Below are positions 1 through 6,375 of a stretch of DNA of 19,404 nt, piece after piece (the stretch's first letter is position 1; every line of letters starts with the position of its first letter). The notes beneath the pieces are model-generated. The model was given only the letters and a program-made list of their open reading frames with translations. It was not told the origin of the DNA and did no database searches. The translations under genes were made by a program, and so were the position numbers. The stretch is from assembly GCA_033722135.1 (NCBI GenBank), contig JAWVZO010000033.1, forward strand, positions 1 through 19,404, given 5' to 3'. This stretch comes from QNFN01 sp033722135 (lineage in GTDB: Bacteria > Pseudomonadota > Gammaproteobacteria > QNFN01).

Positions 1-44
1 AGTTCCTCGGCGGACATTTTCTCGACCGACTTGCGACGTGGCAT
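1..44 (-). CDS. N-terminus of unidentified protein (partial)
   Basis: An ATG at 44 on the minus strand opens a frame that runs off the left edge. The visible N-terminus reads MPRRKSVEKMSAEEL. An AAGGA Shine-Dalgarno sequence lies a few bases upstream, inside ggaaaggaacggaaacg-like sequence, and an AT-rich promoter-like stretch precedes it. The start is basic and then becomes helix-like and acidic. With only 14 codons plus two bases visible, no family can be assigned. The Shine-Dalgarno spacing and GC-rich codons right after the AT-rich leader are why I call it a real gene start. Confidence 0.5.
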   Translation of the reverse strand, partial: MPRRKSVEKMSAEE

Positions 45-134
45 CGTTTCCGTTCCTTTCTTTAAATAAAAAACGTGGAATTTACAAAGCGTGAAGATAA
101 TAACAGAAAATAAATTATTACAAATTATTTACTT
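45..134 (-). promoter_or_regulatory. AT-rich promoter-like island
   Basis: The spacer between two co-directional minus-strand genes is extremely AT-rich from about 61 to 135, unlike the rest of the window. It carries two copies of AAATTATT at 112-119 and 122-129, exactly 10 bp apart. Possible minus-strand -35 elements reading TTGTAA are at 123-118 and 87-82. A TATTAT box is at 102-97, but its 15-bp spacing from the first -35 is short. TAAAGA at 64-59 lies 17 bp from the second -35. The composition and repeats suggest an UP-element-like or protein-bound promoter region for the gene starting at 44. The exact boxes are uncertain. Confidence 0.4.
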
Positions 135-593
135 TCATGGGGTCCAGCGAAACACCATGTTTTTACCTAGCAGGCGTTCCATGGTGCACTGCGTGAGCGG
201 TTGCATGAAATGCACCAGATGGCCCTGGCACGCACAGTCGCTGGCGCCGAAACCGGCGACATCGAGCCGGGCGCCCGGCGAGCCCAGCAGGGCACCGGCC
301 CATGCGTGCTCTAACCGTTCCTGCGCGTGGCCGTACCAGACCTCCATGACGGGAACCGTCGCGCGCAGCGCGTCGACGTGCCAGTGGCGCCGCTCGCTCC
401 CGTTCACGTGCCTCAGGACCCTCGCGGCCACCCCGCCGGGACCGAACGCGCTGCCGGCGTAGTAGTGACTCCCGGGGCCGAGCACCGCCTTGCCGAGGGC
501 GCCGACGTCGAGCGTCACCGGTTCCGGGAGATCGAAGCGGAGCAGGTAGGTGCCCGGCGCACTCCCCGGCGCCTGCCCGCCACGCGTCGTCAA
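135..593 (-). CDS. DUF123 (GIY-YIG-like) family protein
   Basis: This is a 152-residue DUF123 protein, a family related to the GIY-YIG nuclease fold and sometimes found beside or fused to endonuclease III. The GIY-equivalent is GTYLLRF (residues 14-20) and the YIG-equivalent is HYYAGSAFG (43-51). Next come an arginine-rich helix around R58, HWHVD (70-74) and the conserved Cys/His cluster SDCACQGHLVHF (118-129). I chose the TTG at 593 because it overlaps the stop of the upstream gene as TTGA, which suggests translational coupling. The frame stays open upstream, but that region is a shadow of the Mut7-C gene. Family assignment is firm. Nuclease activity is not established for DUF123 and cannot be inferred here. 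It is the last gene of a three-gene operon with the SPOR and Mut7-C proteins. Confidence 0.82.
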   Translation of the reverse strand: MTTRGGQAPGSAPGTYLLRFDLPEPVTLDVGALGKAVLGPGSHYYAGSAFGPGGVAARVLRHVNGSERRHWHVDALRATVPVMEVWYGHAQERLEHAWAGALLGSPGARLDVAGFGASDCACQGHLVHFMQPLTQCTMERLLGKNMVFRWTP

Positions 594-1351
594 CCCAGCC
601 GCGCCAGGTAGCGCGCGACGCGGGCCCGGAGCCGGGCGTGGTGCGAACCGGGCCAGAAGAGCCTGCGGCAGTCGACGCAACGGAGAACGCGCGGAGCGGT
701 CTCCAGCACGTAGGGTGGCAGTTCTTGGGCGACCGCGGCCTTCGCGACACCGACCAGGCGGCCGTTGCAGACCAGGCACCGGCTGAACGGCGCGACCGCC
801 GGCGCGAAACGATCGAGGACTTCGGTCACCTGCGCCTCGGGATCGGTCGCCCGCAGCCATGCTCCGTGGAGCACCTCGCCGTGACAGAGGAGCTTGCGGT
901 CGCGCGTCAGGACGACCCGCCCTTCCCCGGCGGCGATCGCGACGATGTGGTGGTCGTCGAGGTCATTGCCGTACAGCGTGTCGAGCCCCAACAGGCGCAT
1001 CCGGCGGGCGAGCGCACCGAGGTGTACGTCGAGCACGAAGGCCCCGGGAGCGGGCGGCCGCAGCCGGCCCTCGCACCCGGGATCGATACGGGTGAACCCG
1101 GGGTAGACGGCCACCCGGTCTCCGTCGGCCAGTCGGTAGGTGAAATCGACCGTCCGGCCGTTCACGACGATCCGACCCACCTCGGGGTGCGGCACGCCGA
1201 ACGCCTCGATCGGGTCCTTGATCGCGGGACTTTCGCGGAAGTGCCGGATTACCGTCCGCTGGCGCCGGGACCCGGGGAGGAAGTCGTTGAGGCCCGCGTA
1301 GAAGCGGAACTCGGCGCGGATTCCTGATGATCGCGCGACGGGAGACGGCAT
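590..1351 (-). CDS. Mut7-C RNase domain protein with ubiquitin-like N-terminus
   Basis: This 253-residue protein has three parts. Residues 11-90 match the Mut7-C ubiquitin-like (beta-grasp) domain. Residues 104-185 match the Mut7-C RNase domain, a PIN-like fold, with FVLDVHLGALARRMRLLGLDT, the acidic DLDD (130-133) and LTRDRKLL (148-155). A C-terminal zinc ribbon has C192-x2-C195 and C225-x2-C228, followed by a WPGSHH segment. PIN-like folds use clustered acidic residues to bind metal, and D108, D132/D133 and D151 are the candidates. The start ATG at 1351 shares one base with the stop of the SPOR gene (TGATG), and the end overlaps the DUF123 start, so the three genes look translationally coupled. 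RNA cleavage is inferred from family. No substrate is known to me. Confidence 0.88.
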   Translation of the reverse strand: MPSPVARSSGIRAEFRFYAGLNDFLPGSRRQRTVIRHFRESPAIKDPIEAFGVPHPEVGRIVVNGRTVDFTYRLADGDRVAVYPGFTRIDPGCEGRLRPPAPGAFVLDVHLGALARRMRLLGLDTLYGNDLDDHHIVAIAAGEGRVVLTRDRKLLCHGEVLHGAWLRATDPEAQVTEVLDRFAPAVAPFSRCLVCNGRLVGVAKAAVAQELPPYVLETAPRVLRCVDCRRLFWPGSHHARLRARVARYLARLG

Positions 1352-2088
1352 CAGGGCGCCGCGACCCAGGCACCGGAGATCCCGTGGCGCTCCCTGGCGC
1401 GCAGGGCGAAGGCCATCGCGGTATCCCGGTCGGGGAACCCCTCGACCTGGAGCCGGTACCAGGTCGCGTCGTCGATCCGCGCTTCCCGGAGCACCGCGTC
1501 GTCGAGGCCCTTGGCGCGCAGCGTGTCGAGCTCCTGCAGCGCCTGGTCGCGCTGAGGCAGTGATGCGAGCACGACCACGTGACCAGCCGGGGGCGGGCGT
1601 GGCGTGCTCACGGGCTCGGGGGGTGGCTTGGGCGACCGGCCGGTCTCGGCCGGGAGGGCCCCCGGTCGGTCGCCGGGACGTTCCAGCGTGGCGAGCTTCG
1701 CCTGCTGGTTCTCGAGGCGCTGCTCGAGGGCACGGATCGTCTCTCTCTGCGCCGTCAGCCGTTCCTCGAGGGCCGCCAGTGCGGGGGTCGGATCACTGCC
1801 ATCGGCGCGCTTCCGGACCCCGGCCGCATCCCGGTCCGGTCCGGGAATCGAGAGGTACTCCCGCAGCGCATCCCCCTGGCGCCGGACGTCGCCGACGACG
1901 ACCTGCAGCCGCTCGTCGAGCTGCCGCGCCTGGGTCTCGAGATTGTCGAGCCGAGACTGCAGCACCAGCCAGCCCGCGATGCCGGCCAGCATCAGCATGC
2001 CGAGCAGCATGCCGAGCGCCAGCGGCGAGAGCCCGTGAGCGGCGGACGGTGCGTCTTCGTCTTGATCGTTCAATGCGCGATCTCCCAT
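1351..2088 (-). CDS. SPOR-domain membrane protein
   Basis: From the ATG at 2088 this is a 245-residue inner-membrane protein. A short acidic cytoplasmic tail leads into one transmembrane helix (about 22-44). Then come helical, coiled-coil-like stretches (about 45-75 and 103-136), a proline-rich linker (137-168) and a SPOR-type domain (169-243) beginning HVVVLASLPQR and ending ISGAWVAAP. SPOR domains bind denuded glycan strands of peptidoglycan, so the C-terminus should be periplasmic. The frame is open upstream to an ATG at 2205, but that extension looks unlike protein. A GTG at the codon for V in LVPDDM is another possible start. No good Shine-Dalgarno sequence marks any of them. It is first in an overlapping operon with the Mut7-C and DUF123 genes. 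Confidence 0.8.
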   Translation of the reverse strand: MGDRALNDQDEDAPSAAHGLSPLALGMLLGMLMLAGIAGWLVLQSRLDNLETQARQLDERLQVVVGDVRRQGDALREYLSIPGPDRDAAGVRKRADGSDPTPALAALEERLTAQRETIRALEQRLENQQAKLATLERPGDRPGALPAETGRSPKPPPEPVSTPRPPPAGHVVVLASLPQRDQALQELDTLRAKGLDDAVLREARIDDATWYRLQVEGFPDRDTAMAFALRARERHGISGAWVAAP

Positions 2089-2524
2089 GTCGTCCGGCAC
2101 GAGGGTTCCGATCCTGAAGCCGGCAACACCCGGCGTGGCAGTAGTGCGGTCGTCCGTTCCCGACCGGCGGAACGGGCCAACGGACCGATGCGGTGTTACC
2201 GGCATCCGCCCGGGGCGTGCTCCGTAAACGGTGCGACGGACGCAAATCCTACCCCATCCCGCGCATGCCGTATCGCCGCGCGCATCCGTCCGCGTCGACC
2301 GTGCCTGTCCGGTGAGATCACACGGCCCGTACCGGGTTCCCTCGACCCGATCGCTGGATCACGGCCCGCTCGGGGCGCCGTGGCGGGCTGGTGAAGGCCC
2401 GCACCCCCCGCCTCGCCGGGGTCGAGATGCATCGTCCCATGCGAAGCGGCCCGACGGACGAAGCTGCCGATGGTACGCCGTGGGGCCGGCCCCGCACTTC
2501 CTCGCCGGCCGGGAGGGCAGTCGG
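2089..2524. other. 436-bp noncoding region
   Basis: No convincing gene is present in any frame; translated frames here are arginine/proline-rich GC artefacts. The region holds two hairpins. One is CCGTTCC/GGAACGG at 2154-2160 and 2169-2175 with an 8-nt loop, in the probable leader of the SPOR operon. The other is at 2484-2510, just after the transporter stop. The SPOR operon promoter should lie here, but I see only a weak minus-strand TAGGAT-type -10 near 2250-2260 with no clear -35. Confidence 0.5.
2484..2510 (-). terminator. GC-rich hairpin after the EamA transporter gene
   Basis: GGCCGGC (2484-2490) and GCCGGCC (2504-2510) form a 7-bp stem with a 13-nt loop, 14 bases beyond the transporter stop codon. 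The first arm also lies in a 12-bp palindrome (2482-2493). No T-run follows, so it could be a Rho-dependent pause or an mRNA-stabilising stem rather than an intrinsic terminator. Confidence 0.25.
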
Positions 2525-3418
2525 CTACGCCGGGGCCGTCAGCCGGGTCGATCGCTGGATCGCCGCGATTCCGCCTACGATCAGCACCAGACCGACCACC
2601 GTCGACGGATGGATGGTCTCACCGAGCACGAAGTGGATGACGACCAGCGACAGGAACGGCGCGAGGAAGACCAGCGCACTCACCTGCGCGGTGGTCCGCG
2701 ACAGGCGCAGGGCGGTGATCCACATCACGAAGGTGAGCCCCATCTCGAAGGTGCCGACGTAGGCTGCGCCGATCAGCCCTGCCGACGACGGCCAGGCAAG
2801 GCCGCCCGCCTGGGCCGCGTAGAGGAAGGCGAACAGGCAGCCGAAGGCGAAGCTGACCGCGAGCCGCACCACGGGGTCGCCGAGGTCACGCAGGTTGAGC
2901 AGCCAGTAACTGGCCCAGACCACGGTGCTCAACAGCGCGAGCGTCACCCCGAGCGGATCCGTGAAGCGCAGGGCCAGCAGTTCCCCGCGGGTGGAGATGA
3001 CCGCGACGCCGAGCAGGCAGACGGCCATCGCGGCGAGCGTGCGCCAACGCAGCGGCTGTTTCAGGAACAGCGCCGACATCAGAACCAGCACCACGGGCCA
3101 GGCGTAGTTAAGGGGCTGGGCCTGCTGTGCCGGCAGCCGGTCGTAGGCCTCGAAGAGCACCGCGTAGTAGAGCCCGGGGTTGAGCAGGCCGAGCAACGCG
3201 GAGAGCGCGTAGTCGCGTCCCCGCCAGCGGGCCAGCAGCCCCAGCCCTCCGCGCGCCGCCGCGACCGCGGCCAGGACCAGCAGGGAGGCGAGCGATGACC
3301 AGGCGAGCAGCGCCGGTGGCTCGAGGTGCTCGAGGCTGAGCTTGAACGCGGTGGCGACGGTCGACCACGCGAGGACCGTGGCGACGGCGAACAGGTAGGC
3401 GAGGGTCTGGCGGTCCAT
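2525..3418 (-). CDS. EamA/DMT family transporter
   Basis: This 297-residue, strongly hydrophobic protein has about ten predicted transmembrane helices arranged as two EamA repeats (about 7-140 and 155-290). That is the usual length and layout for drug/metabolite transporter superfamily exporters. Typical features include TVLAWSTVATAFKL in helix 1, NYAWPVVLVLMSALFLKQPL near the end of the first repeat, and APFLSLVVIHFVLGETIHPSTVVGL in the second. The substrate cannot be read from sequence; relatives export amino acids and other metabolites. It starts 18 bp after the threonine aldolase stop on the same strand, so the two are probably co-transcribed. Export of an amino acid related to threonine or glycine is a guess from that pairing only. 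Confidence 0.88.
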   Translation of the reverse strand: MDRQTLAYLFAVATVLAWSTVATAFKLSLEHLEPPALLAWSSLASLLVLAAVAAARGGLGLLARWRGRDYALSALLGLLNPGLYYAVLFEAYDRLPAQQAQPLNYAWPVVLVLMSALFLKQPLRWRTLAAMAVCLLGVAVISTRGELLALRFTDPLGVTLALLSTVVWASYWLLNLRDLGDPVVRLAVSFAFGCLFAFLYAAQAGGLAWPSSAGLIGAAYVGTFEMGLTFVMWITALRLSRTTAQVSALVFLAPFLSLVVIHFVLGETIHPSTVVGLVLIVGGIAAIQRSTRLTAPA

Positions 3419-3436
3419 CGGCGAGCTGCGACCGGC

Positions 3437-4495
3437 TCACGCAAGCGTCGCGGCGATCTCGCGGAAGTCCGTCACCAGCGCGTCGATGTCCGCATCCTCG
3501 GTGTCCCAGGCGCACATGAAACGGTACGCCCCGCCGATGAAGTCGTAGAAGCGCCAGCCACGCGTTCGCAGGCCGTCGGCGAGCGCCTCGGGCATGGTCA
3601 CGAAGACGGCATTGGCCTCCGGCGTGTGCTGGAGGACCACGCCCGGGACCGAGGCCAGCCCCTCGGCGAGTCGCGCGGTGCACGCGTTGGCCCGGCGCGC
3701 GTTGGCCAGCCACACCCCCGCCTCGAGCAGCCCGATCCAGGGCGCCGAGATCAGGCGCATCTTCGAGGCGAGCTGCCCGGCCTGCTTGCAGCGGTAGGCG
3801 AAGTCGGTGGCGAGCGCGGGTTCGAAGAAGACCACCGCCTCGCCTACGGAGAGCCCGTTCTTCGTACCGCCGAGACAGAGCACGTCGACGCCGATCTCCC
3901 AGGTGATCTCTCGCGGGGCAACGTCCAGCGCGGCGACGGCGTTGGCGAAGCGTGCGCCGTCCATGTGCAGCCTGAGGTCGTGCCGGCGGGCCCGCTCGCC
4001 GAGCGCCTCGAGCCGCTCGCGATCGTAGACGGTGCCGAGCTCGGTGGCCTGGGTCAGGCTCAGCACGCGCGGTTTCGGGTAGTGGATGTCGTGGCGTCGG
4101 GTCACGATCTCCGTGACGCTGTCCGGGTCGATCCGGCCCTGTTCGCCGTCGGCGAGCAGCAGCTTGGTGCCGTTGGAGAAGAATTCCGGTGCGCCGCACT
4201 CGTCGGTCTCGATGTGCGCGGTGCGGTGGCAGATGACGCTGTGGTACGACTCGCCGAGGGTGGCCAGCGCCAGGGCGTTGGCCGCGGTCCCGTTGAAGAC
4301 GAAGAAGACCTCGCAGTCGGTCTCGAAGAGTTCGCGGATCGCGTCGCAAGCCCGTTCCGTCCACGGATCCTCGCCGTAGGGCCGGGCGTGGCCGGTATTG
4401 GCCTGTTCCAGCGCATGCCACCCGGCGGGGCAGATGCCGGCGTAGTTGTCGCTGGCGAAGTGGCGACGCGGGAACGGGTTGACCGGATCCGTCAT
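3437..4495 (-). CDS. ltaE: Low-specificity L-threonine aldolase
   Basis: This 352-residue PLP enzyme of the beta-eliminating lyase fold cleaves L-threonine or allo-threonine to glycine and acetaldehyde in the cytoplasm. The N-terminal FASDNYAGICPAGWHAL, the FNGTAANALAL segment (68-77) and the TDECGAPEFFSNG segment are characteristic of the Pseudomonas-type LtaE. HMDGARFANA (177-186) carries the Asp (D179) expected to contact the PLP ring nitrogen. LGGTKNG (208-214) carries the Schiff-base lysine K212. Length is normal and the frame is intact. The Shine-Dalgarno sequence is poor. The gene is divergent from the formate dehydrogenase operon, with a 248-bp shared upstream region, and is followed closely by an EamA transporter. 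Confidence 0.93.
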   Translation of the reverse strand: MTDPVNPFPRRHFASDNYAGICPAGWHALEQANTGHARPYGEDPWTERACDAIRELFETDCEVFFVFNGTAANALALATLGESYHSVICHRTAHIETDECGAPEFFSNGTKLLLADGEQGRIDPDSVTEIVTRRHDIHYPKPRVLSLTQATELGTVYDRERLEALGERARRHDLRLHMDGARFANAVAALDVAPREITWEIGVDVLCLGGTKNGLSVGEAVVFFEPALATDFAYRCKQAGQLASKMRLISAPWIGLLEAGVWLANARRANACTARLAEGLASVPGVVLQHTPEANAVFVTMPEALADGLRTRGWRFYDFIGGAYRFMCAWDTEDADIDALVTDFREIAATLA

Positions 4496-4743
4496 CGCGA
4501 TCTCGCTGCGGTCGACCGATTCATCGTGTCACCACCGTTTCCTGTTTCACCGTGCGTCCCGGACCGCGCGTCGCGGCGACGGCAGGGACGAACCGCAGTT
4601 TACACGCGTGACCCACTCACCATCCGGCCCCCTCTCCGCTCTCCGCGATGACCGGCAAGGGCGGCCATCCGCGAACGTCCGATCTCGGGGTAGCCGGGAG
4701 CGGCGATGGCGTTGATAATCGTGGGGCGGTGAACCGTTCAAGC
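4496..4743. promoter_or_regulatory. Divergent promoter region, ltaE / formate dehydrogenase
   Basis: These 248 bp separate the minus-strand threonine aldolase from the plus-strand formate dehydrogenase, so both promoters should lie here. For the plus strand, GATAAT at 4714-4719 is a good -10 hexamer, but the best-spaced -35 (4691-4696, TAGCCG) is poor, which suggests an activator. For the minus strand, TAAACT around 4600 is a possible -10 without a clear -35. No obvious operator palindrome was found. Confidence 0.35.
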
Positions 4744-6375
4744 ATGCAAGTGAACTCGCGCGACACGGGGGAGGTCGCCACCCTGCTCGCCGGCGAATCG
4801 CCGCTGCGGCGCGATCGCCTGCTCGAGTACCTGCACCGCCTGCACGACCGCTTCGCCACGCTCCGACCCGGCCACCTGCGCGCGCTGGCTGAACTGATGC
4901 GACTGGCCGAGACCGAGGTCTACGAGGTCGCGAGTTTCTATCACCATTTCGACCTCGCCGCCGACGACGCCAGCGCGGTCCCGGAACTCACGGTGCGCGT
5001 CTGCGACTCCCTGAGCTGCGCGCTCGCCGGCGGCGAGTCGCTCGCCACGCGTCTCGCCACGACCCTCGGCCGCGACGTGCGCCTGCAACGCGTCCCGTGC
5101 ATCGGGCAGTGCGACGGAGCGCCTGCCGCCGTGGTCGGCACCCATGTCGTGACCGGGGCCGACGAGGGCCGGGTGCGGGCGGCGATCGCCGAGGGATGCA
5201 CGCGGGCCACCCCGCCCGGGCACGCGATCGACTACGCGACCTACCGCGAGCAAGGCGGCTACCGGACCCTGCGCGACCTGGCCGGTGGGCGCCTGTCGGC
5301 CGGGACGGTCCTGGAGCGCCTCGAGGCCGGCGGCCTGCGCGGCCTCGGCGGCGCCGGCTTTCCAACCGCTCGCAAGTGGAGGATCGTCCGGGAACAGCCC
5401 GCCCCGCGCCTGGTCGCGGTCAACATCGACGAGGGCGAGCCCGGCACCTTCAAGGACCGGCACTACCTCGAGACCGATCCACACCGGTTCCTCGAGGGGC
5501 TGCTGATCGCATGCCACGTGGTCGGCGCGGAGAAGGTCTACCTCTACCTGCGCGACGAGTACGCTGCGGCCCGCGCCCTGCTCGAGCGGGAACTCGACGC
5601 GCTGCGCGCGGACCCACCCGTGCCGCTCCCCGAAATCGAGCTGCGGCGCGGAGCCGGGGCCTACATCTGCGGTGAGGAGTCGGCGATGCTCGAGTCGATC
5701 GAGGGACGTCGGGGCATGCCGCGCCTCCGCCCTCCCTACGTCGCCGAGGTGGGCCTGTTCGGACGCCCGACGCTGGTGCAGAACCTCGAGACGCTGCACT
5801 GGGTGCGCGACGCACTGGAGCGGCCGCAGGATGACTTCGCACCCGAGGGACGGCGTGGCAGGCGCGGGCTGCGCAGCTTCTCGGTCAGCGGCCGCGTCGC
5901 GCGACCCGGCGTGGTGCGCGCCCCGGCCGGCATAAGCGTGCGCGAGCTGATCGACGAGCACTGCGGGGGAATGGCCGAGGGCCACACGCTCTACGCCTAC
6001 CTGCCCGGCGGTGCTTCGGGGGGCATCCTGCCGGCGTCGCTCGCCGACCTGCCGCTCGATTTCGACGTGCTACAGGAGCACGGCTGTTTCATCGGCTCGG
6101 CCGCGGTCATCGTGCTCTCCGAGCACGACCGGGCCCGTGACGCGGCGCTGAACGCGATGCGCTTCTTCGTCCACGAGTCCTGCGGCCAGTGCACGCCATG
6201 CCGGGTCGGCACGGCCAAGGCGGCGGCGCTGATGGAGGCGCCGCGCTGGGACACGCCGCTGCTCGAGGAACTCGCGCAGGCCATGGCCGACGCGTCGATC
6301 TGCGGTCTCGGCCAGGCGGCGCCCAACCCGCTGCGCTGCGTGCAGCGCTTCTTCCCGGACGAGGTCGATGGCTGA
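4744..6375 (+). CDS. NAD-dependent formate dehydrogenase beta subunit (NuoE-NuoF fusion)
   Basis: This 543-residue fusion is the diaphorase part of a soluble formate dehydrogenase and passes electrons from the catalytic subunit to NAD+. The NuoE/thioredoxin-like part (about 1-155) has [2Fe-2S] ligands C87, C92, C119 and C123. The NuoF part (about 165-540) has the FMN-binding GLRGLGGAGFPTARKW (198-212), NAD-site GEPGTFKDR (231-239) and GAGAYICGEESA (303-314), and [4Fe-4S] ligands C480, C483, C486 and C520. A fused beta subunit ahead of the alpha gene matches the Methylobacterium FDH1 arrangement rather than the Fds type with separate gamma and beta subunits. I chose ATG 4744 because GGCGGTGA lies upstream. 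GTG 4729 and ATG 4648 are in frame, but the added residues look nonconserved. It overlaps fdhA by 8 bp. Confidence 0.93.
   Translation: MQVNSRDTGEVATLLAGESPLRRDRLLEYLHRLHDRFATLRPGHLRALAELMRLAETEVYEVASFYHHFDLAADDASAVPELTVRVCDSLSCALAGGESLATRLATTLGRDVRLQRVPCIGQCDGAPAAVVGTHVVTGADEGRVRAAIAEGCTRATPPGHAIDYATYREQGGYRTLRDLAGGRLSAGTVLERLEAGGLRGLGGAGFPTARKWRIVREQPAPRLVAVNIDEGEPGTFKDRHYLETDPHRFLEGLLIACHVVGAEKVYLYLRDEYAAARALLERELDALRADPPVPLPEIELRRGAGAYICGEESAMLESIEGRRGMPRLRPPYVAEVGLFGRPTLVQNLETLHWVRDALERPQDDFAPEGRRGRRGLRSFSVSGRVARPGVVRAPAGISVRELIDEHCGGMAEGHTLYAYLPGGASGGILPASLADLPLDFDVLQEHGCFIGSAAVIVLSEHDRARDAALNAMRFFVHESCGQCTPCRVGTAKAAALMEAPRWDTPLLEELAQAMADASICGLGQAAPNPLRCVQRFFPDEVDG

Noticed and set aside
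91..462. 123-codon plus-strand ORF starting in the AT-rich island
   Set aside because: Most of it is antisense to the DUF123 gene; only the first codons look different because of the AT-rich leader.
3326..4651. 441-codon plus-strand open frame
   Set aside because: Antisense to threonine aldolase and the transporter; no domain, and it crosses the boundary between two genes.
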